64,000 nt of DNA from Pseudomonas sp. ADAK13 (lineage in GTDB: Bacteria; Pseudomonadota; Gammaproteobacteria; Pseudomonadales; Pseudomonadaceae), in contig NZ_CP052860.1 in the NCBI RefSeq assembly GCF_012935715.1, forward strand, positions 4,030,001-4,094,000. The letters run 5' to 3'. The position numbers and the translations under genes are program-made. Shown here piece by piece: positions 54,378 to 61,305 of the stretch; position 1 is the stretch's first letter; every line of letters begins with the position of its first letter. The notes beneath the pieces were generated by a model. It did not search any database. It was not told the origin of the DNA and saw only the letters and a list, made by a program, of their open reading frames with translations.

Positions 54378-55324
54378 TCAACCAACCTTTGGTTGGTATT
54401 CGCTTTGTCCTTTCAGCAATGCAAATACCACTCGAGCAAGCTTACGGGCCAGCATTACCAGTACCTGAGTGGTGCTATAACCCCGCGCCCGTTGTGCTTG
54501 ATAAAACTCCTTCCATGCAGCCGTTCGGCTGGCCGCCATTGCTGCGTTGTGCAAAAGACGACGCGCTTCTGAGTCGCCACGCTTGCTCAAGCTGCGACGA
54601 TTATCTTTCTGTCCTGACTTAGAAACGCGTAAATCCATACCCAAGAAAGCGATAAACGCGTCCGCGTTTCTAAAATCACCGCGTTGGAAGCTGGTAACCA
54701 AACGGGCCCCAGTCAAAAAGCCGATACCTTCAACTTTCAGGCAACGCTTTAGTTGATCCGATAGTCCAGCTTCTTTCAGCCGATCAGCGATCATCTTTTC
54801 AATCAGGCTTTCTAGCTTTTGCATCGACTTCATTTGCTCGGCAAAAGAGGCCTTCAGCAACGGCTCATTCGCCCAACTTTGAGTCAGGCTGACGCGTGCC
54901 TGAACCAGCGCCGCCCGGCGACGAAAAAGACTCAAAAGCTGGCGATACAGGGGAGATGGCGGCGTCCAGGGCGAAGTTCATCGGCTTCGTTTTTTAGATA
55001 GCGAGCAAGCAACTTGGCATCCTGGGCGTCGGTCTTAGCCCGGATATTCACACCTTTACGATAATGGCTGAGCTCATAACCGCCCACCATGTAGATCACG
55101 CAACCAGCTTCATAGGCCAGGTCAGCGAACTCCAGGTGATATATGTTGGTCGCTTCAATCGCAACGGACACAGCGCCCGGCAGGGCTTTCAGCCATTTTT
55201 TAATGGCGGTTTTGTTGTTGGGGATCACTTCCAACAGGTCGAGCTCGGCGTGGTAAATCACCAGCTCATTTTTAGCAACATCGACGCCAATGATCGGCTT
55301 TGAGACAGGAACTGGCATTGCCAT
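54378..55324 (-). pseudogene. IS110-family transposase, single-base frameshift
   Basis: The N-terminal DEDD domain is read from ATG 55324 to about 54970. It has Asp15 in IIGVDVAKNE, Glu57 in VAIEATN and Asp99/Asp102 in KTDAQDAKLL. The C-terminal transposase_20 part is read in another frame from about 54970 to the stop at 54378 (VEGIGFLTGARLVTSFQRGD, then FLGMDLRVSKSGQKDNRRSL). Around 54970 the first frame goes off after YLKNEADELRP. Adding one base there would give DELRPWTPPSPLYRQLLSLF and join the two. GGAGG lies 8 nt before the start. So the copy is dead unless the shift is a sequencing error. Confidence 0.85.
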
Positions 55325-55365
55325 GGGACTTCCTCCGGGCTATGGTTTTGAGCACTTGAAGGGCT

Positions 55366-55507
55366 CACCCAGAGGCGCAGGCTTGTTCCTATCGTCGGTC
55401 ATAGCCAGATGCATTCTTTATCGGCGCTTGGGTGAAAGGAGGAGGGGCGAAATCTCCCACGGTCTGTACTGCGCCAACAGTCAGAATCGGGCTTTGTCCC
55501 TCCTCCT
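55366..55507 (-). ncRNA. candidate IS110 bridge RNA, visible core
   Basis: Two stem-loops in the leader, as in bridge RNAs. Stem 1: AGGAGGAGGG (55437-55446) pairs with CCCTCCTCCT (55498-55507). Its loop holds CTCCCAC (55454-55460) and CGGGCTT (55488-55494). CTCCCAC is the reverse complement of the left flank GTGGGAG, and CGGGCTT is identical to the right flank. Opposite strand senses are what a target-binding loop needs. Stem 2: CACCCA (55366-55371) with TGGGTG (55429-55434) and GCGC with GCGC. Its loop holds ATTCT (55413-55417, like the element's left tip ATTCTATGG) and CTTGT (55382-55386, reverse complement of the right tip ACAAG). Precise RNA ends are unknown. Confidence 0.75.
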
Positions 55508-55587
55508 CCCTTCAAGTCCTAGCATACAAGCGGGCTTGCTCGCGAAAGCGTCCTGTCAGCCGCCAGATAAACCCACTGACACCCAAC

Positions 55588-56574
55588 TCACCGCCCCTCC
55601 AACAACTCCCCCGCCTTATCCAGCAACGCCAGCGGATCACTGGCCTTATGAATATCCACCGACAACAACTGCCGAAACTTCCGAGCCCCCGGAAAACCCG
55701 TCCCCAGTCCCAGAACATGGCGCGTGATGTGATGCATCGAGCCACCTGTCGCCAGATGCTCGGCTATATAAGGACGCAACTGCGCCAACGCCTCGGCGCG
55801 CGTGATCACCGGCGCAGTGCTGCCAAACAGCTGTTGATCCACCTCGGCCAGTAAATACGGATTGTGATAAGCCTCACGGCCCAGCATCACACCGTCGAAC
55901 GTCTGCAGATGCTCCTGGCACTGCTCAAGGGTCTTGATCCCGCCGTTGAGAATGATCTCAAGCTCCGGGAAATCCTGCTTCAACTGCGCCGCCACGTCGT
56001 AGCGCAATGGCGGAATGTCCCGATTCTCCTTCGGTGACAGACCTTCCAGAATGGCGATTCGCGCATGCACGGTGAAACTGGTGCAGCCCGCGTTTTTCAC
56101 CTGGCCGACGAAGTCGCATAGCTCGGCGTAACTGTCCCGGCCATTGATACCGATGCGGTGCTTTACCGTCACCGGGATCGACACCGCGTCCTGCATGGCC
56201 TTTACGCAATCCGCCACCAACGCAGGGTGTGCCATCAGGATCGCGCCGATCATGTTGTTTTGCACCCGGTCGCTGGGGCAGCCGACATTGAGGTTCACCT
56301 CGTCGTAGCCGGCGTCCTGGGCCATGCGGGCACAGGCGGCCAGGTCGGCAGGAACGCTACCGCCCAACTGCAAGGCAAGCGGGTGCTCGGCCTCGTTGTG
56401 GCGCAGGAAGCGTTCGTGGTCGCCGTGGAGGATTGCGCCGGTGGTCACCATCTCGGTGTAGAGGAGGGCGTTTTTGGACAGTAGGCGCAGGAAGAAGCGG
56501 CAGTGTCTGTCCGTCCAATCCATCATCGGCGCAACGGAGAAGCGGCGGGAGAGGGGAGCTTTTTGTAGGGGCAT
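55588..56574 (-). CDS. dusA: tRNA-dihydrouridine(20/20a) synthase DusA
   Basis: A 328-residue flavoenzyme of the Dus family that reduces uridine in the tRNA D-loop. FMN-binding TIM barrel motifs: FSVAPMMDWTDRHCRFFLRL, the catalytic Cys in NLNVGCPSDRVQ, VTVKHRIGINGRDSY, FTVHARIAILEGLSPKENR and ILNGGIKTLEQ, and FDGVMLGREAYHNPYLLAEV. The C-terminal RNA-recognition helices follow. It lies after tal in the same direction, now separated from it by the IS110 element. Confidence 0.95.
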   Translation of the reverse strand: MPLQKAPLSRRFSVAPMMDWTDRHCRFFLRLLSKNALLYTEMVTTGAILHGDHERFLRHNEAEHPLALQLGGSVPADLAACARMAQDAGYDEVNLNVGCPSDRVQNNMIGAILMAHPALVADCVKAMQDAVSIPVTVKHRIGINGRDSYAELCDFVGQVKNAGCTSFTVHARIAILEGLSPKENRDIPPLRYDVAAQLKQDFPELEIILNGGIKTLEQCQEHLQTFDGVMLGREAYHNPYLLAEVDQQLFGSTAPVITRAEALAQLRPYIAEHLATGGSMHHITRHVLGLGTGFPGARKFRQLLSVDIHKASDPLALLDKAGELLEGR

Positions 56575-56850
56575 GGGGAATCTGAGTCAGCGAGGCGAAT
56601 GGTGTGCAGTTTATCAGGGAAGCATTGCGGGTGTCGGGGAGGTGTGTGATGCGCTCCTGACCACGTTGGACGTAACGTTAACGCGTGTGAAATATGCAAA
56701 GGATCAGAAGCTGGCCATTGCGCCAGATATCGGGGTCTGACCCCGATATCCCGAGCTTGAGGGAGAGTGGAAATTTTTATGAAAAGTGGTCATGGTTAAA
56801 AAGACTATATTAGAAACTGAGACGATTTTTTTGATTCTTGGGGAGGGGAA
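56575..56850. other. 276-nt transition into the A+T-rich island
   Basis: No gene is seen. It holds the palindrome at 56726-56750. The base composition changes here from the G+C-rich backbone to A+T-rich DNA (from about 56765). A strong ribosome site (GGGGAGGGGAA) sits just before the next ATG. Confidence 0.6.
56726..56750. repeat. perfect palindrome GATATCGGGG-TCTGA-CCCCGATATC
   Basis: Ten-base arms around TCTGA. There is no T-run, so an intrinsic terminator is less likely. The motif differs from the window's other REPs and stands at the boundary of the A+T-rich island. Confidence 0.8.
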
Positions 56851-58185
56851 ATGGAACTGAATAATCGTGAGGTTTCAATAATAATTTGGACCGTGTTGGC
56901 TATTACTGCTATGTGTCTTAAGAGGGATGTTAGGAGTAATTTACTTGAAGTTTTTAAAGCTTTTTTTAATCGTCATTTTTTAAGTTTTTTTTCGCTGGCT
57001 TCTCTATGGATGGCTGTCTGTGTTTACGGTCTGTATCGAGTTGAATTGTGGGAGTATGCAAATCTCAAAACTACCATTGTATGGGGGGTGACGTTTTCCT
57101 TCAGCTCAATGTTTAGCTTGTCTAAGATTAGATCCGACAGGTCTTTTTTTAGTGGGCTTGTTAGCGGAGCAGTAAAGCCGACGGCTATCGTGGTGTTCGT
57201 TACTAGTCTCTATTCTTTTTCTTTGTGGGTGGAGGTTTTTCTCGTTCCGCTTGTTTTATTTCTGAGTTTGCTTGGCGCGGTTTCCTCCCGTGAAGAAAAA
57301 AATGCAATACTTACAAAGTTTTTAGAACGTTTGGTTGTCGTGATAGGTGTCGCATATTTAACTAATGCGGCTTTTGAAATGGTCAATGATTTTAATTCTT
57401 TTGCAAGTGCGTCAAATTTTAAGGATTTCTTTGGTCCGGTAATTCTCACCTTTATGTTTTTTCCTTTTCTTTATTTGTTTGGGCTATACGGTGCGTACGA
57501 TATCGCATTTGCTCAAATAGGATTGAGGTTGAAGGATGAGAAGACAGCGGCTTACGCCAAACGGACTGCATTGCTGTTGTTTAGAACAGATGTCGAGTTG
57601 ATGCAGCAGTGGCTATTAGAACTGTATAACTGGTCCGCATCAGGCCCCGCGGAGATCAAAGCTTCAATTGTTTCTATGAAATACCGAAGAATCAGAGAAA
57701 AAAAACCTTTGCCGGTAGCTAGCGCTGATGGCTGGGGCCCTCGAGAAGCTCGAAAATTTTTGTATGGTTTTCGGTTGGAGATTGATACGTATAGACCTGC
57801 ATATGGGTACGAGAATTGGTTCGGAAGCTCAAAGTATGTTGAGGTAGGTGCTAACTTTCGCTCTTCCAATATTTCCTATTATATAAGAGGTGGGGAGGGT
57901 GTCGTAAGGCACGTGAAGCTCGTGCTTAACGTGAATTCGGAAGAGGATATAGCAATTGCTGAAGATAGCTTTAGAGAGATTGCTGAAAGTTTGCTTAGGG
58001 TGGTGTTTGACTGTGTGCCGGGTTCTTTGGAAGCACCATTGAATGAGGCTGGGAATATGAGATGTGTTGTTGAGGGGCGTGGAGTGCAGTTCAGTAAGGA
58101 AATGTATGTGCGCGGAGCGCCTGGATGTTACACAAGATCTATTGGGATTTACAATGATGATGCCTTTTGTGATGAGGCGGATTGA
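56851..58185 (+). CDS. unrecognised polytopic membrane protein
   Basis: A 444-residue protein from ATG 56851, with GGGGAGGGGAA directly upstream. Candidate spans are about residues 8-24, 43-63, 74-91, 108-124, 126-144, 160-176 and 193-214, followed by a soluble C-terminal half (230-444) that should be cytoplasmic. That half has an alpha/beta region with aromatic residues (REARKFLYGFRLEIDTYRPA, then YGYENWFGSSKYVEVG) and an acidic helix (SEEDIAIAEDSFREIAESLL). I see no catalytic, nucleotide-binding or transport motif. The codon use is A+T-rich and unlike its neighbours, suggesting transfer. Possible roles (defence, immunity, transport regulation) are speculation. Confidence 0.8.
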   Translation: MELNNREVSIIIWTVLAITAMCLKRDVRSNLLEVFKAFFNRHFLSFFSLASLWMAVCVYGLYRVELWEYANLKTTIVWGVTFSFSSMFSLSKIRSDRSFFSGLVSGAVKPTAIVVFVTSLYSFSLWVEVFLVPLVLFLSLLGAVSSREEKNAILTKFLERLVVVIGVAYLTNAAFEMVNDFNSFASASNFKDFFGPVILTFMFFPFLYLFGLYGAYDIAFAQIGLRLKDEKTAAYAKRTALLLFRTDVELMQQWLLELYNWSASGPAEIKASIVSMKYRRIREKKPLPVASADGWGPREARKFLYGFRLEIDTYRPAYGYENWFGSSKYVEVGANFRSSNISYYIRGGEGVVRHVKLVLNVNSEEDIAIAEDSFREIAESLLRVVFDCVPGSLEAPLNEAGNMRCVVEGRGVQFSKEMYVRGAPGCYTRSIGIYNDDAFCDEAD

Positions 58186-58526
58186 GTTCGATTTGGTTAA
58201 AGTCGGACTCTGTAGGTTAGGCTGCTTTTCCCATAAGCATCCTTCGCTCAGTTGTAGCTTTTTCGCGTTGTCGATCAATGTAATCTGCTAGGTCTCTTAT
58301 GTAAATTCAAAGTGCCGCTTTCTGGCCATCTGCGCCAAGACGAAAAATTGGTATATCAATTTCGCCATCCAAACATTTCCGCTTGAATTTTTCGCCTGTA
58401 AGGCTCATGTGGTCATTGCAAATAATGTCGAGATATGGTGGTCACGCCCCGATATGCGTTTTATTCGGGCGGGCGTCGATTAAAGCAAGTTAGATGACCG
58501 ACGGGGCGTCTAACTTGAATGCATAA
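58186..58526. other. 341-nt noncoding stretch in the island
   Basis: No gene is supported. An inverted repeat AAGTTAGA (58487-58494) / TCTAACTT (58509-58516) lies just beyond the stop of the convergent gene at 58527 and may terminate it. GCCCC (58446-58450) near GGGGC (58503-58507) could extend pairing. Confidence 0.5.
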
Positions 58527-58868
58527 TTAGGCAGCTGGCGCGACCCGTTTTCCATGAAGGGTTATTTGGACGTGAGGTGCCCCTTCTACTGTGCCGGATA
58601 GTGAAACGGTTCCACCTTCATAATCGATATTGCCGTTGGCATTTAAAATGTAGTTGTCAACACCTGCGACATTTGTATTGCCCGCACGCCACATGCTGAC
58701 CTTAAACTGTCCAGTAAAAGATCCTGAGGTGGTCGGTACTTGTCCTTGATAAAGATAGTTGGGGTCTCCTCCATTAACGGAACCGTCTTTGATTACTACG
58801 AGACCGTCTCCGTGATCTGGGCGGTTAGATCTAAAAGCTACTGAAAAAATACCGTTAGACATTTTCAT
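58527..58868 (-). CDS. GrlR-like small protein
   Basis: A 113-residue protein: MKMSNGIFSVAFRSNRPDHG then DGLVVIKDGSVNGGDPNYLY and SGTVEGAPHVQITLHGKRVA. The phrase LVVIKDGSVNGGD with YLYQG is what I remember of the GrlR family, beta-rich lipocalin-like proteins first known as negative regulators of a type III secretion locus in E. coli. Members are common outside pathogens with unknown roles, and no type III genes are here. AGGAATT precedes ATG 58868. It is A+T-richer than the backbone, though less so than the 56851 gene. Confidence 0.65.
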   Translation of the reverse strand: MKMSNGIFSVAFRSNRPDHGDGLVVIKDGSVNGGDPNYLYQGQVPTTSGSFTGQFKVSMWRAGNTNVAGVDNYILNANGNIDYEGGTVSLSGTVEGAPHVQITLHGKRVAPAA

Positions 58869-59127
58869 AATTCCTAGATTAATGGCGTTTTTATGCTAGC
58901 TCCCTGCTAGGAATTAGCAATTTATTAGGAAGGTTACATACGTGGAAATGTTACTTAATGTGTGTCCTGAGAAAAAAGTGGTCCGAAATTCTCAGGGAAA
59001 TTTCCCACACTTTTCTCAGCTTGCCCCTCAGACCTCGCATCGCTAACCTCCTCAAACCGCTGGAAACCCAGCGGCCGGATGTGGAAGTCCGTACCAGCTA
59101 AGACGCAATCGCCTATAAACACCTACC
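58869..59127. other. noncoding leader and palindromes before the DUF6124 gene
   Basis: No gene is supported. It contains the palindrome cluster at 58966-59019, a 7-bp hairpin CCGCTGG / CCAGCGG (59057-59063 and 59068-59074), and one copy of TGTGGAAG (59080-59087). Confidence 0.6.
58966..59019. repeat. nested palindromes
   Basis: CCTGAGAA (58966-58973) pairs with TTCTCAGG (58989-58996). GGGAAATTTCCC (58995-59006) is a perfect palindrome overlapping it. CTGAGAAAA on the left also pairs with TTTTCTCAG at 59011-59019. Alternative structures are therefore possible. Confidence 0.7.
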
Positions 59128-59230
59128 GGCGTTTTTTTACGCCTGTATCATGTGTTATGGCGGCTGTGCGCGGGGCACTTCGGTGCGCCGGGTCCTTAGC
59201 CCTGGTCTTCCACACCTGCGTACAGCTGCC
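59128..59230 (+). ncRNA. structured leader RNA, C4-antisense-like
   Basis: GGCGT (59128-59132) pairs with ACGCC (59139-59143) across a T-run. GGCGGCTGT (59159-59167) pairs with ACAGCTGCC (59222-59230) with one G-U pair, enclosing a GCAC-TTCG-GTGC hairpin (59175-59186) and a CCGGG/CCTGG hairpin (from 59188). CTTCCACA (59207-59214) is the exact complement of TGTGGAAG, present at 59080-59087 and again at 59238-59245, upstream of the next start codon. This resembles phage-type C4 antisense RNA (from memory). The structure is well supported; the family name is not verified. Confidence 0.6.
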
Positions 59231-59283
59231 ACCCTCATGTGGAAGTGAGATTGGCAGTTCCTGAATAGTTAAGGAGCTTCGCC

Positions 59284-59649
59284 ATGTTCAAAGTCACGCC
59301 GAATCCGCCTCTCGCCTCAAATGCTGCCCCCACTGATGCCAAGCTTCAAACGGCGGCCCAGCGCGCTATCCATCATTACTTGCCGTCATCTGATGACGAC
59401 GCATCCGCCGAGCAACCAAGCAGCAATCTATTCCTCGTCAGCCCCGACATAGACACCGAAACCCTCCTAGCCAACGCCGCCGAAAACCTGGAGTCCGCCA
59501 ACCAAATGGCTGCAACTCTGGCTTTCGACCTCGATGAACCCCATCGCGCCATCGTCCTGGGCATCCAGCAGCTAATCGACCTGAGTGCTCTACTCGTTGA
59601 CCGAGCCCTGGAGCAAGTCGCGCCTGCATCCAGTGCCGTCACAGCCTGA
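59284..59649 (+). CDS. DUF6124-family protein
   Basis: A 121-residue soluble protein beginning MFKVTPNPPLASNAAPTDAK, then a helical core: AAQRAIHHYLPSS, VSPDIDTETLLANAAENLES, DEPHRAIVLGIQQLIDLSAL. The MFKVTPNPP opening followed by DTETLLA is what I remember of DUF6124, small Pseudomonas proteins of unknown function often present in several copies per genome. AAGGAG lies 8 nt before ATG 59284. The leader with the C4-like RNA precedes it, suggesting post-transcriptional control. Confidence 0.75.
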   Translation: MFKVTPNPPLASNAAPTDAKLQTAAQRAIHHYLPSSDDDASAEQPSSNLFLVSPDIDTETLLANAAENLESANQMAATLAFDLDEPHRAIVLGIQQLIDLSALLVDRALEQVAPASSAVTA

Positions 59650-59794
59650 CGCCTAACCCTGCCGCCTTACCCCAAGGCGGCAACCTGAACCCATCCTGTC
59701 ACCCAGCAAAGTTTCATAATTCCCTGCGCTTTTGAGGTTTACGATCCTCTTCAAGAGAGGACCTCCGTGCCTCCATCCCACAGGGAACTGAAAA

Positions 59795-60016
59795 ATGATC
59801 TCCAACCTCGTCAAAGTCGTGATGGTTGCCGGCGCGTTGCTGTTGAGCGCTTGTTCGACGGGTTCGTCGGACGTGAGCAGCGACCCTTGTTTCACTGGTG
59901 GATGCCAGGCCTTTGGTGACCACAGCCCCAGCAAAGCCACCAAGATGAATTTTGGGGGCAATGCGCTTGGGAGCAGTTACGGGGAGTATGGTTCGGGGTT
60001 GATGCATGATGACTGA
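59795..60016 (+). CDS. small lipoprotein
   Basis: A 73-residue protein with a lipoprotein signal: hydrophobic VKVVMVAGALLLSAC, Cys20 as lipidation site. The mature part is short, with Gly/Ser-rich NFGGNALGSSYGEYGSGLMH and two further Cys (CFTGGC). Ser-Thr after the Cys, rather than Asp, favours outer-membrane sorting. I do not recognise the family. AGGGA is placed 8 nt before ATG 59795. Confidence 0.7.
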   Translation: MISNLVKVVMVAGALLLSACSTGSSDVSSDPCFTGGCQAFGDHSPSKATKMNFGGNALGSSYGEYGSGLMHDD

Positions 60017-60055
60017 TTGAGCGGGTGGGGCGGTCATTTACTCATTGACTGACCC

Positions 60056-60087
60056 ACCGCTTTCGCGAGCAAGCCCGCTCCCACATT
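60056..60087. repeat. REP singlet
   Basis: ACCGCTTTCGCGAGCAAGCC then CGCTCCCACAT, the reverse of the REP that the IS110 element interrupted. Confidence 0.75.
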
Positions 60088-60117
60088 GGATCGTGGGTGG
60101 GCTTTGGAGGTGTGCCG

Positions 60118-61305
60118 TTAGTGCCCGCCCTTCATACGCCGTGCGATCAGGTAAATACCCAACCCAACCAGCGCCGTAGCCGCGCCAATATAGCCCGTGC
60201 TGGTCCACCCATACCCCGCTGTAATCGCCATCCCACCCAACCACGGCCCCAGCGCATTCGCCAGGTTGAACGCCGCGTGGTTGGACGCCGCCGCCAGGCT
60301 CGGTGCCTCATGCGCAATGTCCATCAAGCGGATTTGCAGCGGCGCGGCCATGGCGATCATCGTGCCGACCAGGCCGATGCCCAGCAGTACGCCCCACAGC
60401 GAACTCGCGGCGAAGGTGAAGAAAATCAGCACGGCCATCGACCACACCATAATCCAGCCCACGGCGCGAAATTGCAGGCGATCAAACAGCTTGCCGCCGG
60501 CGATGTTGCCGATGATGCCGCCTACGCCAAACGCGGCCAGACCGAATGGAATCCACTGCGGCGAGACTTTGGTCACTTCGAGCATGGTCGGCGCCAGGTA
60601 GCTGAACACGCAGAACATCCCGGCAAAACCAATAGCGCCAATGGACAGCGCCATCCACACCTGGGGTTTGGTGAAAGCGCGCAGTTCTTTGCGCGGGTCG
60701 CTGCGGGGTTCGTCGTGGCGATCCGGTACGAATTGCCAGACCAGCGCGATGGTGCACACGGCGATGGCGCTGACCAGCGCGAACGCCGAGCGCCAGCCCA
60801 GGTGTTGGCCGAGGAAGGTGGCGATGGGGTTGCCGAGCAGCATGGCCAGGGTCAGGCCCATCATCACGCGGGCCACGGCGCCGGCGCGTTTGTCGTTGGG
60901 CACCATGCTGGAGGCGACCACGGCGGCAATACCGAAGTAGGCGCCATGGGGCAGCCCGCTGATGAAGCGGAAGGCCACCAGCGAACCGAAAGTCGGGGTG
61001 AAGGCGGTGGCGAGGTTGCCCAGGGCATACAGGCCCATCAGCAACAGCAGCATGTGTTTGCGCAGCAGTTTGGCGCCGAGGATGGCCAGCAGCGGGGCGC
61101 CGACCATCACGCCCAACGCGTAGGCGCTGATGGCGTGGCCGACCTGGGGTTCACTCAAGTTCAAATTGTGGGCGATGTCGGGCATCAGGCCCATGATGGC
61201 GAATTCGCCGGTGCCGATCGCGAAGGCGCCCACGGCCATGGCAGCTTCCATTTTGGCGGCGCTGCGCGCGGGCAGCACGTGCCCGGGTGTTTGCTGGATA
61301 GTCAT
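60118..61305 (-). CDS. MFS exporter, AraJ/DHA1-like
   Basis: A 395-residue, twelve-span major facilitator. It opens with GAFAIGTGEFAIMGLMPDIA, typical of the AraJ/NepI/SotB exporter group (proton-driven drug, sugar or purine efflux). The motif after helix 2 is GAPLLAILGAKLLRKHMLLL, followed by FRFISGLPHGAYFGIAAVV. Substrate unknown. ATG 61305 (MTIQQTPGHV) fits the family length; the frame extends further to 61332. REP sequence follows its stop. Confidence 0.88.
   Translation of the reverse strand: MTIQQTPGHVLPARSAAKMEAAMAVGAFAIGTGEFAIMGLMPDIAHNLNLSEPQVGHAISAYALGVMVGAPLLAILGAKLLRKHMLLLLMGLYALGNLATAFTPTFGSLVAFRFISGLPHGAYFGIAAVVASSMVPNDKRAGAVARVMMGLTLAMLLGNPIATFLGQHLGWRSAFALVSAIAVCTIALVWQFVPDRHDEPRSDPRKELRAFTKPQVWMALSIGAIGFAGMFCVFSYLAPTMLEVTKVSPQWIPFGLAAFGVGGIIGNIAGGKLFDRLQFRAVGWIMVWSMAVLIFFTFAASSLWGVLLGIGLVGTMIAMAAPLQIRLMDIAHEAPSLAAASNHAAFNLANALGPWLGGMAITAGYGWTSTGYIGAATALVGLGIYLIARRMKGGH

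Larger units (their letters stand above)
54355..55530 (-). mobile_element. IS110-group insertion sequence inside a REP
   Basis: The transposase leader, transposase and short 3' tail make a 1176-bp unit. The host DNA to the left ends TGTGGGAG (54347-54354) and to the right starts CGGGCTTGCT (55531); joined, these rebuild a normal REP of this genome. The dinucleotide AG stands at both junctions (54353-54354 and 55529-55530), matching the 2-nt core exchanged by IS110 elements. There are no terminal inverted repeats, also typical. About 206 nt of noncoding leader precede the transposase and only 23 nt follow it, so this is the IS110 rather than the IS1111 group. Confidence 0.88.

Noticed and set aside
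54355..55530. Terminal inverted repeats or target duplications for the IS
   Set aside because: Ends ATTCTATGG and CATACAAG are not inverted copies; only the AG dinucleotide is shared, which fits IS110 and not a DDE element.
57829..58278. Open frame antisense to the end of the A+T-rich gene
   Set aside because: No ribosome site and wholly antisense; its composition follows from low-GC DNA of the real gene.
56480..59100. Attachment-site repeat of the dusA 5' end marking an integrated element
   Set aside because: I looked for a second copy of the dusA start (for example TCCATCATCGGCGC) to the right and found none; no integrase gene either.
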